DNA of 64,000 bases, from the NCBI RefSeq assembly GCF_021608185.1, contig NZ_JAKIHN010000002.1, positions 186,001 through 250,000 of the forward strand, read 5' to 3'. The position numbers and the translations under genes were made by a program. Origin of the DNA: Flavobacterium anseongense. GTDB lineage: Bacteria; Bacteroidota; Bacteroidia; Flavobacteriales; Flavobacteriaceae. Below, one piece after another: positions 25,435 to 34,661 of the stretch; positions within the stretch are counted from its first letter, which is position 1; every line of letters starts with the position of its first letter. Under the pieces are notes generated by a model that saw only the letters and a list, made by a program, of their open reading frames with translations, searched no databases and had not been told where the DNA came from.

Positions 25435-26052
25435 ATGAAAAAAATTACCCTTTTAGTAGCTAGCATTTTACTGGTTGGAAGTGTAGCGAATGCATCAGAA
25501 ATAATCAAAAAAACTGGTGAAGAAAAAAGAATGAGATTTAGCTTTGATGAGCCAATTTCATTTATTGAACGAGGCATTGAGTTTTTCGTTTTTCCAAATG
25601 GAGAATTTGATTTTAACACTCGCCCGGAAGACAGTCAAGGCGATTACTTTTATAAAGGCGCAGGAAAAAGAGGAACTACAGTTCAGGCAAGAGGTCCAAT
25701 AAATTATGGTACACGAATTGAACATGATAGTTTTGGTAGAGTAAGACGAATTGGTAACACGTTTATCAATTATGACAGCAGAGATAGGGTAAGTCGTATT
25801 GGAACTGTTTATATGAAATACAACAGAACTGCTCTTGCACAAATTGGTGGAATGAGAATCATTTACAACCGAAGAGGTGAAATCGTTGATACCGTTGGAC
25901 GCATAAAAGGTTACAGTAACTCTGGATACGCTTACAACTATAATAATCATTATGATAATTATACAGCGTCAAACTATAATGATAACGATTACTACTATTA
26001 CAAAGCTGATGGTACGAAAGCAAAAGTAGAAGACGATAAAGAAAAAAAATAA
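25435..26052 (+). CDS. Secreted hypothetical protein with RIG/YDSRGR-type repeats
   Basis: 205 residues from the ATG at 25435, which starts a signal peptide (MKKITLLVASILLVGSVANA). The middle carries short repeats, RVRRIGNTFINYDSRDRVSR, IGTVYMKYNRTALAQIGG and MRIIYNRRGEIVDTVGR, each of about 20 residues, resembling beta hairpins of YD-type repeats. The C-terminal part is rich in Tyr, Asn and Asp (YNYNNHYDNYTASNYNDNDY), then charged. I recall related proteins in many Flavobacteria, all without function. It lies alone and is followed by a terminator. Confidence 0.8.
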   Translation: MKKITLLVASILLVGSVANASEIIKKTGEEKRMRFSFDEPISFIERGIEFFVFPNGEFDFNTRPEDSQGDYFYKGAGKRGTTVQARGPINYGTRIEHDSFGRVRRIGNTFINYDSRDRVSRIGTVYMKYNRTALAQIGGMRIIYNRRGEIVDTVGRIKGYSNSGYAYNYNNHYDNYTASNYNDNDYYYYKADGTKAKVEDDKEKK

Positions 26053-26090
26053 GTTTAGGTTAGTTAAGATTGATTGGTTAGGTTTTGATG

Positions 26091-26129
26091 AAAAAATCCC
26101 GCAAAGTAGTAATACCGAGCGGGATTTTT
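26091..26129. terminator. Bidirectional terminator
   Basis: A-run, AATCCCGC, 16-base loop, GCGGGATT, T-run between convergent genes. Confidence 0.8.
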
Positions 26130-26149
26130 GATTTTATATAATTAGAAGA

Positions 26150-27586
26150 TTAATGTCCGCCACTAACTTTTTTATCAAAATCGATACCTTGATTTTTTAA
26201 TATACCAACTACTTTCCATGCATAGAAAGCTAAATAAGCAAAACATAAAACTCCAACAATATAACTCACATGAATGTTGGTCATATCTGCAATATAACCT
26301 TGGAGCCAGCTTACAATACCACCACCCATAATCATCATAATTAAGAAACTGCTTCCTTGGCTGGTGTGCTTTCCTAATCCGCTTATTGCCAGAGTAAAAA
26401 TACATGGCCAAAGTGTACTACAGAATAATCCAACCGAAGTAAAGGCGTAAACACTGGTCATTCCCGTAGTTGCCATACCAACTAACAAAGCTACAATTCC
26501 CATAATGGAGAAAATCAATAACATTCTGGCCGGATTTCCTTTGCTCGCCATATCGGCTACTATCAATACCAAAATGATTATAGCATAAATATAAAAGTGA
26601 GACAAATCGTGATCCATAAATTTATTTACTGCAAGGAAAACTCCAAATGCTAAATAAGGTGCTAAAAAACGTAAGATCTTTTGTGTATTCATATTATCGG
26701 TAAAAGCTTCAACCGCACCTGTCCAGCGACCAATCATTAAACTCGCCCAATACAAAGAGATAAATGGTGCAATATCTTTAGTTTGAAATCCTAAATCTCC
26801 TTCCATATAAGCCGGTAAATTACTTGCAGTAGAAACTTCTACTCCAACGTAAACAAAGATTCCTATCATTCCCAAAATCAATTGAGGATATTTTAATGCT
26901 GAGCTGCGGCTTGCATTTGAATCGCCTTCAGCTTCAACTACAGCTTCAGGTTTATCCGGAATTGAAGACATTTTGAGCATAACAGCCACTATTAAAAAAG
27001 CGGCTCCTAAAACCAAATATGGCGTTTTCACACTTTCAATACTCATCTCGGTATTGGCAGAAGTTGCTGCTCCAAAAATGGCAAAACTCACAATTAGTGG
27101 TCCAATGGTAGTTCCTAAATTGTTGATTCCTCCTGCTAATGTTAATCGCTGTGAGCCTGTAGTTATTGGTCCTAATGCAATAGCTAATGGATTGGCTACC
27201 GTTTGCTGCAGAGAGAAGCCCAAGGCCACCGTGAACAATCCCGAAAGCATTAAAGGGAACGAATGCAGATTTGCTGCCGGATAAAATAATAATGTCCCCA
27301 ATGCCGATATCACTAATCCTAAGGCTAACGAATTTTTATATCCAATTCTATTGATTAAATCACCTTTTGTCAGATACGAAATAATCATATAAATGATGGA
27401 ACCTACTGTATAAGCAACATAGAAAGCTACTGAAACCAATTGACTTTGCCCTTGGGTTAAATCAAATGCTTTTTTGAAAACTGGAATTAAAATGTCATTA
27501 CTGGCGGCAACAAATCCCCAAAAGAAGAAAACGGTTACTAAAGGAATAAATTGCGCCCAATTGGTCTTTGCGGTTGATGTACTCAT
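26150..27586 (-). CDS. FHS-type MFS sugar/proton symporter
   Basis: 478 residues with about 12 membrane helices and no signal peptide. The N-terminus (WAQFIPLVTVFFFWGFVAAS) and the block FSLQQTVANPLAIALGP match the FHS branch, whose members import L-fucose, glucose, galactose or N-acetylglucosamine with protons across the inner membrane. It is the last gene of the polysaccharide utilisation locus and would take up the monosaccharide released by the hydrolases. The sugar cannot be told from the sequence. About 100 bases separate it from the upstream GH43 gene, so it may also have its own promoter. Confidence 0.9.
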   Translation of the reverse strand: MSTSTAKTNWAQFIPLVTVFFFWGFVAASNDILIPVFKKAFDLTQGQSQLVSVAFYVAYTVGSIIYMIISYLTKGDLINRIGYKNSLALGLVISALGTLLFYPAANLHSFPLMLSGLFTVALGFSLQQTVANPLAIALGPITTGSQRLTLAGGINNLGTTIGPLIVSFAIFGAATSANTEMSIESVKTPYLVLGAAFLIVAVMLKMSSIPDKPEAVVEAEGDSNASRSSALKYPQLILGMIGIFVYVGVEVSTASNLPAYMEGDLGFQTKDIAPFISLYWASLMIGRWTGAVEAFTDNMNTQKILRFLAPYLAFGVFLAVNKFMDHDLSHFYIYAIIILVLIVADMASKGNPARMLLIFSIMGIVALLVGMATTGMTSVYAFTSVGLFCSTLWPCIFTLAISGLGKHTSQGSSFLIMMIMGGGIVSWLQGYIADMTNIHVSYIVGVLCFAYLAFYAWKVVGILKNQGIDFDKKVSGGH

Positions 27587-27686
27587 AAATTGGTTTGGTG
27601 TTGGTTAATTATTATTGTTTTGGTTGTTTAAATTAATTCATAAAAGTCGGCAATTGAAATGTAATTTCTAATTTTATTTTCATTTT

Positions 27687-29444
27687 TTAATCTGCTTTTT
27701 TTATTTCGCTTTTTGGTCCGATTCCATTATTGTTAAAAGCTTCTATTTGAAAATAATAAGCATCTGATTTATCTAATCCGTTAAAATAATATTCTGATTT
27801 TCCATAAACCATGATAGAACCATATAGTTTATCCGATGTTTTTCCGAAATAAATCACATAACCATCAGCATTTTGCTCTTGTTGCCACTTGAACCAAACG
27901 TTTCTTCGTTCTCCTTTTACTTTTGGACCGGAACGCAACGGAACAAAATTCTGAACCGCACCCGGCTTATCGCTTGCTCCTTTTCCAAAAACCCTAAAAC
28001 CACTTACCGCGAATTTACCCGTTGGCATATGAATATTTTCTAATTTAAGGAAACGTGCCTTTGATGGTGTTTGAAGTTCAACATAATCATGAGGAACATC
28101 AGTAGTGTTTTTACTCTTATCTATTAAAACCTTCCACTTTTTTCCATCATCAGAAGAATAGATAATATATTTATGACCAGAAGTTGTTTCGGGTTTTCCC
28201 ATTAACTCAGCATCTTGGTCAGCATAGTTAATTTGAATAGCATTGATAGTACTCAATTCACCTAAATCAGAAATTAAATATTCGCCTTGGTTTGCTGTCT
28301 TGGCACTCCAATAGGTTTTGATATCTTCATCAACCGAGAGATTAGCCTGAAATCCTCCAAGTGTTGAAGAAACCTGCACTGGTTTGTTATAATTCAGCAA
28401 CATCCAACCTGAAAAATTAGAATCTAAATGGTTTTTATTCTGCGAAGGTAAATATGTTGGGTAATCACCATAAGCCGTATTCGAATACAGAACATCGTCT
28501 TTATCAAAACCGGCTGGCCAAATTCCGATGCGTCTTTCAAAATTATTTTTTACACAAACACCAATCGTTGAAACATGCCAATATTGATTGTTGGCATCCT
28601 GAAAAGTGGCTCCATGTCCGGCACCGCGGGCAAAACCTCCAGGCTTATACGAAAACGGATTGTGCGATTGGTATTCAAACGGTCCTAATGGATTGTTGCC
28701 AACATAAACGCCATCGGCATAACCGCTAAACTCCGTTCCCGGCGCACCATATTGTAAGTAATATTTATTGTTGAACTTGGTCATGAAAGCACCTTCGGTA
28801 AACGGTTGCAAAAAGGTATTGTCGTTGTGTTCGCCAAAGCGTTCCCAACCGTGTTCGTCATCATTCAAAGCTAAAACCGGAATAACTTCGCCTTCGGGTT
28901 GGAATGTTTTTCTGTTGAGTTTTACACCATACAAAGGATATAAATTACTCGAACCGTAATATTCATAAAGTTCATCTTTTTCTTTGTCCCAAAAAATTTG
29001 TGGATCCCAAGCTCCGGTCTGATGATTTTCGACCAGTTTTTTCCAATCATCTTTATCAGGATTTTTACTCATCCACAAAGCAAATTCTTTGGTGTGTGTT
29101 GAACCAATTACAGTAAGGGTGTCATTTATAAATGCTAAAGATGGCGCACACAATTCATCCCAAACTTTATTCTCAGGTTTTAAAAACTTTCTGGAAATAA
29201 ACTTCCAGTTCAACATGTCTTTACTATGCCAATAACCCCATTGATTCGTCGCAAACAAATAATATTCTCCTTTAAAGAAAGTAATTACCGGATCGGCTGT
29301 AGCTCTGTGTTTCCCTTGTTTTACAAAATCGGGAATCGGGCAATAACCGTAATCAATATTAATCGGATTGCAATACGTTTTTTGCTGCGAAAAACTACTT
29401 TCCACAATCAATAACAAAAACAATAGAGCAATGCTTTTTTTCAT
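27687..29444 (-). CDS. Glycoside hydrolase family 43 with discoidin and Fn3 domains
   Basis: 585 residues. A signal peptide (1-20) is followed by a five-bladed propeller with the three GH43 acids: D51 (TADPVI), D147 (AWDPQI) and E217 (FTEGAFM). Residues about 370-490 look like an F5/8 type C (discoidin) carbohydrate-binding domain, and 500-585 like fibronectin type III. GH43 enzymes usually cleave arabinose, xylose or galactose linkages, so this adds a side-chain activity to the locus. It starts just downstream of the GH97 gene stop (7-base gap), so they share a transcript. Confidence 0.88.
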   Translation of the reverse strand: MKKSIALLFLLLIVESSFSQQKTYCNPINIDYGYCPIPDFVKQGKHRATADPVITFFKGEYYLFATNQWGYWHSKDMLNWKFISRKFLKPENKVWDELCAPSLAFINDTLTVIGSTHTKEFALWMSKNPDKDDWKKLVENHQTGAWDPQIFWDKEKDELYEYYGSSNLYPLYGVKLNRKTFQPEGEVIPVLALNDDEHGWERFGEHNDNTFLQPFTEGAFMTKFNNKYYLQYGAPGTEFSGYADGVYVGNNPLGPFEYQSHNPFSYKPGGFARGAGHGATFQDANNQYWHVSTIGVCVKNNFERRIGIWPAGFDKDDVLYSNTAYGDYPTYLPSQNKNHLDSNFSGWMLLNYNKPVQVSSTLGGFQANLSVDEDIKTYWSAKTANQGEYLISDLGELSTINAIQINYADQDAELMGKPETTSGHKYIIYSSDDGKKWKVLIDKSKNTTDVPHDYVELQTPSKARFLKLENIHMPTGKFAVSGFRVFGKGASDKPGAVQNFVPLRSGPKVKGERRNVWFKWQQEQNADGYVIYFGKTSDKLYGSIMVYGKSEYYFNGLDKSDAYYFQIEAFNNNGIGPKSEIKKAD

Positions 29445-29451
29445 TTAAAGT

Positions 29452-31551
29452 TTAGTTGATAGGTTGAAAACTAACAGCTGCTCCACCACCAGCCGCTAAA
29501 ACTAATTTCAATTTGCTTTTGGAAGTTACAGTCATAGTTTTGATTTCATAATTGATTGGATTTTTCTCCCAATGCGCCGTTTTTCCATCCTGATAAATGA
29601 TGGCTTTGTATTTTTTATTTGGTGAAAGAAAATCAAGTTTGATTTCGGTATTTCTTGGATTCTCATCGCTAACTGCTCCTAAAAACCAGTTCTCTGATTT
29701 TTTGTCTTTACGGGCAACTGTCAAATAATCGCCAGGTTCAGCTTCGAGATATTTGGAATCCTGCCAATCGACAGCAACATCTTTTATAAATTGAAAAGCA
29801 TCCGCATATTTTTCATAATTCTCAGGTAAATCAGCAGCCATTTGAAGTGGCGAATACATCGTTACATATAGTGCCAATTGTTTTGCCAATGTAGTATGTA
29901 CTTGAGCAGTTTTGGTTTTGTCATAAAAGCTCATCTTGATTTCAAAAATTCCGGGTGTGTAATCCATTGGTCCGCCTAGTAATCTTGTGAATGGTAAAAT
30001 GGTTTCGTGCATTGGCGGATTTCCGTTACTCCACGCATTGAATTCATTTCCTCTTGCGGCTTCTGCTGCTATGTAGTTTGGATACGTTCTGCTATAACCT
30101 GTTGGTCTTGAACTCTCGTGCGAGTTCACCATCAATTTATTTTCTGCCATTCGCTGGGCTACATAGTTAAAATGATTGACCATAGTTTGACCATCATGAA
30201 ATTCACCACGCGGAATAATTCTTCCAACATAACCTGACTTCACTGCCGGATAACCATACTTTTTCATCAAATCCATTGCTCTGTCTAAATGTCTTTCATA
30301 ATTGGCAACCGAACCCGAAGTTTCGTGATGCATAATCATTTTTACTCCTTTAGATTTGGCATAATCATTAACTGCTTTCAAATCAAAATCGGGATAAGGT
30401 GTAGTGAAATCGAATACATTTTCTTTCCAGTTGCCAAACCAATCTTCCCAACCTACATTCCAGCCTTCAACGAGAACGCCGTCAAAACCATTTTTGGCAG
30501 CAAAATCAATATAATGTTTTGTGTTTTCAGTAGTAGCTCCGTGCTTTCCAGTTGGAATTAATTTTCCATCGGCTGCATTTTGTGCATTTTGTGAACCGGC
30601 AAAATCCCAAGTTGATTTCCCGACATGCATTTCCCACCAAACACCAACATATTTCATTGGTTTTATCCAGGAAGTATCTTCAATTTTGGACGGTTCATTT
30701 AAGTTTAAAATCATTTTGGAACCCACAATATCACGAGCATCATCGCTTATCATAATTGTTCTCCAAGGCGAAACACATGGCGTTTGTAAATAGGCTTTAT
30801 CGCCAATAGCATTAGGAACTAAATGTGATGTTAGCTTGAATTCATTTGGCACCAAATCCAAATGCATCAAAGGATAATTTACTACAGCAGCTTCAAAAAT
30901 ATTGATGTACAAACCGTCAGCCGATTTCATCATTAATGGTGATTGAATAACATATTTTCCGGCTATGCTTTTTAAATTGATACCGTTATTTTTATCTATA
31001 TTATCGGTATTTACTTCAGAAAGTTTTGATTCGGTATAAGCATATTCCTGACTGTCAAAATCTCCGGGAAGCCAGAATGTTTTGTGATTTCCGGTTAGAT
31101 TGAATTCTGATTTTTCATCCGAAATAATAAAATAATTTAGGTTCTTTTGTTTTGGAAATTCATAACGAAAAGCAACGCCTTCATCAAAAGCTTTGAAAAT
31201 AATATTGATTTTTCTTCCGGTTGCTTTTTGCGAAAGCGCAATAGTTATTTGATTGCAGTTATTTTTGATACTGGACTGTTCGCCCAAAACCGGCTTCCAA
31301 GTTTCATTAATAGTCAATCGTCCAACGCTATCGATGCTAAAACCATCCAGTAAGTCGCCACCTTCTTTAAGTTTTATGCCTAATTTGCTCGTGACAATTA
31401 CCGGTTTATTTTTATATATTACTGAATACGTTGGTTTTCCGTTTTCGCCCAAATTAAAATCGAGTGTAATTTGTTTTGACGGAGACTGAACGGTTTGTGC
31501 ATTGCTGTAGAAAGCGAATAGCAAAAATGAAATGGCAATATAATTTTTCAT
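29452..31551 (-). CDS. Glycoside hydrolase family 97
   Basis: 699 residues with a signal peptide (about 1-18). The N-terminal beta-sandwich (GH97_N, about 22-270) and a TIM barrel (about 280-560; DGVLVEGWNVGWEDWFGNW, MHHETSGS, NSHESSRPTGYSRTYPN, HETILPFTRLLGGPMDYTPG) are followed by a C-terminal beta domain. The Glu residues in HHETSGS and HETILPF agree with the inverting alpha-glucosidase (SusB-like) branch; this assignment is from memory of the family. It should act in the periplasm on alpha-glucosides or alpha-galactosides. It is followed by the GH43 gene and preceded by a terminator-like hairpin after the GH3 gene, so levels may differ. Confidence 0.92.
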   Translation of the reverse strand: MKNYIAISFLLFAFYSNAQTVQSPSKQITLDFNLGENGKPTYSVIYKNKPVIVTSKLGIKLKEGGDLLDGFSIDSVGRLTINETWKPVLGEQSSIKNNCNQITIALSQKATGRKINIIFKAFDEGVAFRYEFPKQKNLNYFIISDEKSEFNLTGNHKTFWLPGDFDSQEYAYTESKLSEVNTDNIDKNNGINLKSIAGKYVIQSPLMMKSADGLYINIFEAAVVNYPLMHLDLVPNEFKLTSHLVPNAIGDKAYLQTPCVSPWRTIMISDDARDIVGSKMILNLNEPSKIEDTSWIKPMKYVGVWWEMHVGKSTWDFAGSQNAQNAADGKLIPTGKHGATTENTKHYIDFAAKNGFDGVLVEGWNVGWEDWFGNWKENVFDFTTPYPDFDLKAVNDYAKSKGVKMIMHHETSGSVANYERHLDRAMDLMKKYGYPAVKSGYVGRIIPRGEFHDGQTMVNHFNYVAQRMAENKLMVNSHESSRPTGYSRTYPNYIAAEAARGNEFNAWSNGNPPMHETILPFTRLLGGPMDYTPGIFEIKMSFYDKTKTAQVHTTLAKQLALYVTMYSPLQMAADLPENYEKYADAFQFIKDVAVDWQDSKYLEAEPGDYLTVARKDKKSENWFLGAVSDENPRNTEIKLDFLSPNKKYKAIIYQDGKTAHWEKNPINYEIKTMTVTSKSKLKLVLAAGGGAAVSFQPIN

Positions 31552-31595
31552 GATGATAATTTTTATAAAGATAAAAAGAACGCAGCATTATTTTC

Positions 31596-31628
31596 AAAAA
31601 AACCCTCTAGTTCTGACTAAAGGGTTTT
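31596..31628 (-). terminator. Internal terminator or attenuator between GH3 and GH97 genes
   Basis: Read on the minus strand: AAAACCCT, loop, AGGGTTTTTTT. It follows the GH3 stop and could end or weaken the transcript before GH97. Confidence 0.65.
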
Positions 31629-31650
31629 CCTCGAAGTACACAAAAAAAAC

Positions 31651-33933
31651 TTACTGACCTAACTCAAATAAAGTTTTTAACTCTGCATTGGAATTGCTTC
31701 CAACAAAAATTTCAAATTGACCTGGTTCTGCAACGAATTGTAAATCTGAATTATAGAACTTTAAATCTTCTTCCGTAATCTGAAATGTTACGGTTTGTTT
31801 TTCTCCTTTTTTAATAGCAATTTTTTGAAATCCTTTTAATTCTCTGACAGGTCTTGTAACCGAGCCAACTAAATCCCTGATGTATAACTGCACCACCTCT
31901 TTTCCGTCAAAATTTCCTGTATTCACAACATCAACAGTTACTTTTAACGTTTGCGAAGTTGAAATTTTAGTCGATGAAATTTTTAAGTTGGAATACTCAA
32001 AAGTAGTATAACTTAGTCCGTAACCGAAAGGAAATAAAGGTTCGTTTCTTTCATCAATATAATTAGATTTAAACTTTTCAAAAACGCCATCCTTGTTACC
32101 TAATGGTCTTCCTGTATTTTTATGATTGTAATAAATTGGCACTTGCCCTAAACTTCTTGGGAAAGTTATCGTTAATTTTCCAGACGGATTTTCATCGCCA
32201 AACAAAACATCAGCAATAGCTAATCCAGCTTCGCTTCCTGCAAACCAAACATCTAATATGGCAGGTACAGTGTCGTTCTCCTGATTTAAAACTAAAGGTC
32301 TTCCGTTGAATAAAACCAAAACAACCGGTTTGCCTGTTTTTAATAAAGCCTGTAATAACTCTTTTTGAGTCTGAGGAATTTCAAGATTGGTTCTGCTGCT
32401 GCATTCGCCGCTTAATTCGGCTGATTCTCCAAGTGCCGCTACAATAACATCAGAATGAATGGCAATTTTTAATGCTTCGTTTAGCAATTCTTCTTTAGTT
32501 CTACTGTCCCTATGCAGGGTTTTTCCAAACATAGTTCCTCTTTCTTCAAGAGCTGCATCATCATCGAGATTGCTTCCTTTGGCATATAGTATTTTGGCAG
32601 AAGTTCCAACGACAGATTTCATACCTGCCAATAATGAAATTGAATTTTCCTGTTTAGTTGCTACACTCCAAGTTCCTGCCATATTTTCTTTGGCATCAGC
32701 CAATGGGCCAATAAGAGCAATTGTTCCGGATTTTTTTAAAGGTAAAAGTTGGTTTTTATTTTTTAACAGAACCATAGATTCAGAAGCAATTTTTCTGGCT
32801 TCGGCTCTGTTTGATTTTGTAAAAATTTCGGTTTTTGCTCTGTTTAAATCGCAATATTTATAGGGATCTTGAAATAATCCTAAGTCGTATTTTGCATTGA
32901 GAATTAATTTCACAGCATTGTTAATTTCTGTCAAAGTAACTTTTCCTTCATCAAGTGATTTCTTCAGAGTAGTTAAGAAACCTTCTCCAACCATATCCAT
33001 TTCAATTCCGGCTTTTAATGCTAAGGCAGAAACGGTTTGTAAATCGCCAATTCCATGTTCTGACATTTCCGGTATTGCTGTATAATCAGTAACTACAAAT
33101 CCTTTAAAACCCCATTGTTTCCTTAAAACATCAGTCATTAACCATTTATTGCATGTGGCCGGAATTCCATCTATTTCATTGAAAGACGCCATTACAGAAC
33201 TTACTCCGGCATCAACTGCGGCTTTGTATGGTGGAAAATAATCGTTGTACATTCTAATTCTACTCATATCTACCGTATTGTATTCTCTTCCTGCTTCGGG
33301 CGCACCATAAAGAGCAAAGTGTTTTACACAGGATAAAATCGTATTGTTTTTTGATAAATCATCGCCTTGATAGCCCTGAACCATTGCTTTTGCGATTTGA
33401 CTTCCGAGGTAAGGATCTTCTCCTGAACCTTCGGAAACTCTTCCCCAGCGTGGTTCACGTGAAATATCAACCATAGGCGAAAATGTCCAGTTGATTCCAT
33501 CTGCCGAAGCTTCCTGTGCAGCAATTTGAGCACTTCGTTTTATCAAATCCATATTCCAACTACTGGATAAACCTAACGGAATTGGAAATGTCGTTTCATA
33601 TCCATGAATAACATCCATACCAAAAAGCAGCGGGATTTTCAGACGACTTTTTTCAATGGCTATTTTTTGAACTTCTTTTATTTTCTGAACCGATTTTATA
33701 TTGAATAAACCACCTACTTTGCCTTCTTCAATTTTTTTGGCGATGTTAGAACTGTTGGCTTGACCTGTGGTGATATCGCCGGATGTTGGTAAATTTAGTT
33801 GCCCGATTTTTTCATCTAAAGTCATTTTTGCCATTAGTTCATTGACAAATTTTTCTCTTGCCGGATTTTGTTGTGCCTGAATTGTAAAGCTTACTATTAG
33901 CAGTAGAATCGATATGTTTTGCTGCAATTTCAT
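31651..33933 (-). CDS. bglX: Glycoside hydrolase family 3, BglX-type beta-glucosidase
   Basis: 760 residues with a signal peptide (about 1-20), so periplasmic. The N-terminal TIM barrel contains SEGSGEDPYLGS, KHFALYGAPEAGREYNTVDM, and the nucleophile Asp283 in FVVTDYTAI. The second alpha/beta domain carries LIGPLADAKENMAGTWS and ALGESAELSGECSSR, which supply the acid residue. A C-terminal Fn3-like domain (YTTFEYSNLKIS) closes the protein. It removes beta-linked glucose from oligosaccharides and fits the last step in degradation of a beta-glucan after the GH144 enzyme. The gene for the small esterase ends 14 bases upstream, so both are in the same transcript. Confidence 0.94.
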   Translation of the reverse strand: MKLQQNISILLLIVSFTIQAQQNPAREKFVNELMAKMTLDEKIGQLNLPTSGDITTGQANSSNIAKKIEEGKVGGLFNIKSVQKIKEVQKIAIEKSRLKIPLLFGMDVIHGYETTFPIPLGLSSSWNMDLIKRSAQIAAQEASADGINWTFSPMVDISREPRWGRVSEGSGEDPYLGSQIAKAMVQGYQGDDLSKNNTILSCVKHFALYGAPEAGREYNTVDMSRIRMYNDYFPPYKAAVDAGVSSVMASFNEIDGIPATCNKWLMTDVLRKQWGFKGFVVTDYTAIPEMSEHGIGDLQTVSALALKAGIEMDMVGEGFLTTLKKSLDEGKVTLTEINNAVKLILNAKYDLGLFQDPYKYCDLNRAKTEIFTKSNRAEARKIASESMVLLKNKNQLLPLKKSGTIALIGPLADAKENMAGTWSVATKQENSISLLAGMKSVVGTSAKILYAKGSNLDDDAALEERGTMFGKTLHRDSRTKEELLNEALKIAIHSDVIVAALGESAELSGECSSRTNLEIPQTQKELLQALLKTGKPVVLVLFNGRPLVLNQENDTVPAILDVWFAGSEAGLAIADVLFGDENPSGKLTITFPRSLGQVPIYYNHKNTGRPLGNKDGVFEKFKSNYIDERNEPLFPFGYGLSYTTFEYSNLKISSTKISTSQTLKVTVDVVNTGNFDGKEVVQLYIRDLVGSVTRPVRELKGFQKIAIKKGEKQTVTFQITEEDLKFYNSDLQFVAEPGQFEIFVGSNSNAELKTLFELGQ

Positions 33934-33947
33934 TCTGGTTGGTTTAA

Positions 33948-34646
33948 TTATTTATGTTGTGCTAAAATCCATTCATAAAATTTAGGATCAGAATACGTCG
34001 AATCCCAACTATTGTGATTGTCATTTGAAAAAATAAAAATCTGGGCATTAGCATTTACTTTTTTAAGTTCCTGATGCATTGTTATTGCATAAGTTGGTGA
34101 AACAAGATCATCCAAAGCACCATGATAGATACGTATAGGCAAATCTTTTAATTTTACTGCATCTTCCAACATATAATCATCAACCGGACCACAAACCGGA
34201 GCAATCGCGGCAAAAAGTTCGGGATGTTCTTCTGCCAATTTCCATGTTCCCCATCCGCCCATACTCAAACCGGTTAGATAAATTCTGGATTTATCAATAT
34301 TATATTTAGAGCTAATATCTATTATAAGTTTATACAAAGCAGTTGTATCCCATTGAATGCCTTTTGGGCAATGAGGCGCAAGCAAAGCTAAGGGTTTTTT
34401 TATTAAATTTTGATAGGTAAAAGGACTATGATTTTTAACTGATTCTAAATCAGAATCTCTTTCACCGGAACCATGGAGAAAAACTAACAATGGAAATTTA
34501 TCTTTTTGGCTATCAGGCAATTGTAGAATGTAATTTAATTCCAGTTTAGTAATAACTTCTTTTGAAAATGTCGCTTTTATTTCTTGTGATTGGGACAAAA
34601 AAGGCGTGCTTATTAAACAGATAATAAGTATGGTTTTTATTTTCAT
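33948..34646 (-). CDS. Secreted alpha/beta hydrolase (carbohydrate-esterase-like)
   Basis: 232 residues. A signal peptide (about 1-20) precedes the fold. The catalytic triad is Ser128 in GLSMGG, Asp180 in GALDDLV and His211 in DNHNSW, with LLVFLHGSGERDSD as oxyanion segment. Such proteins in polysaccharide loci are often esterases or depolymerase-type hydrolases (the family is close to dienelactone hydrolase and PHB depolymerase). It may remove acyl groups from the glycan before glycosidases act. The exact ester is unknown. It lies between GH144 and GH3 genes in one operon. Confidence 0.88.
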   Translation of the reverse strand: MKIKTILIICLISTPFLSQSQEIKATFSKEVITKLELNYILQLPDSQKDKFPLLVFLHGSGERDSDLESVKNHSPFTYQNLIKKPLALLAPHCPKGIQWDTTALYKLIIDISSKYNIDKSRIYLTGLSMGGWGTWKLAEEHPELFAAIAPVCGPVDDYMLEDAVKLKDLPIRIYHGALDDLVSPTYAITMHQELKKVNANAQIFIFSNDNHNSWDSTYSDPKFYEWILAQHK

Positions 34647-34661
34647 AATTTTATAACTTAC

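Noticed and set aside
25558..25950. Antisense frame in the secreted-protein gene
   Set aside because: Ser/Thr/Ile-rich shadow; the + strand gene has a signal peptide and repeats.
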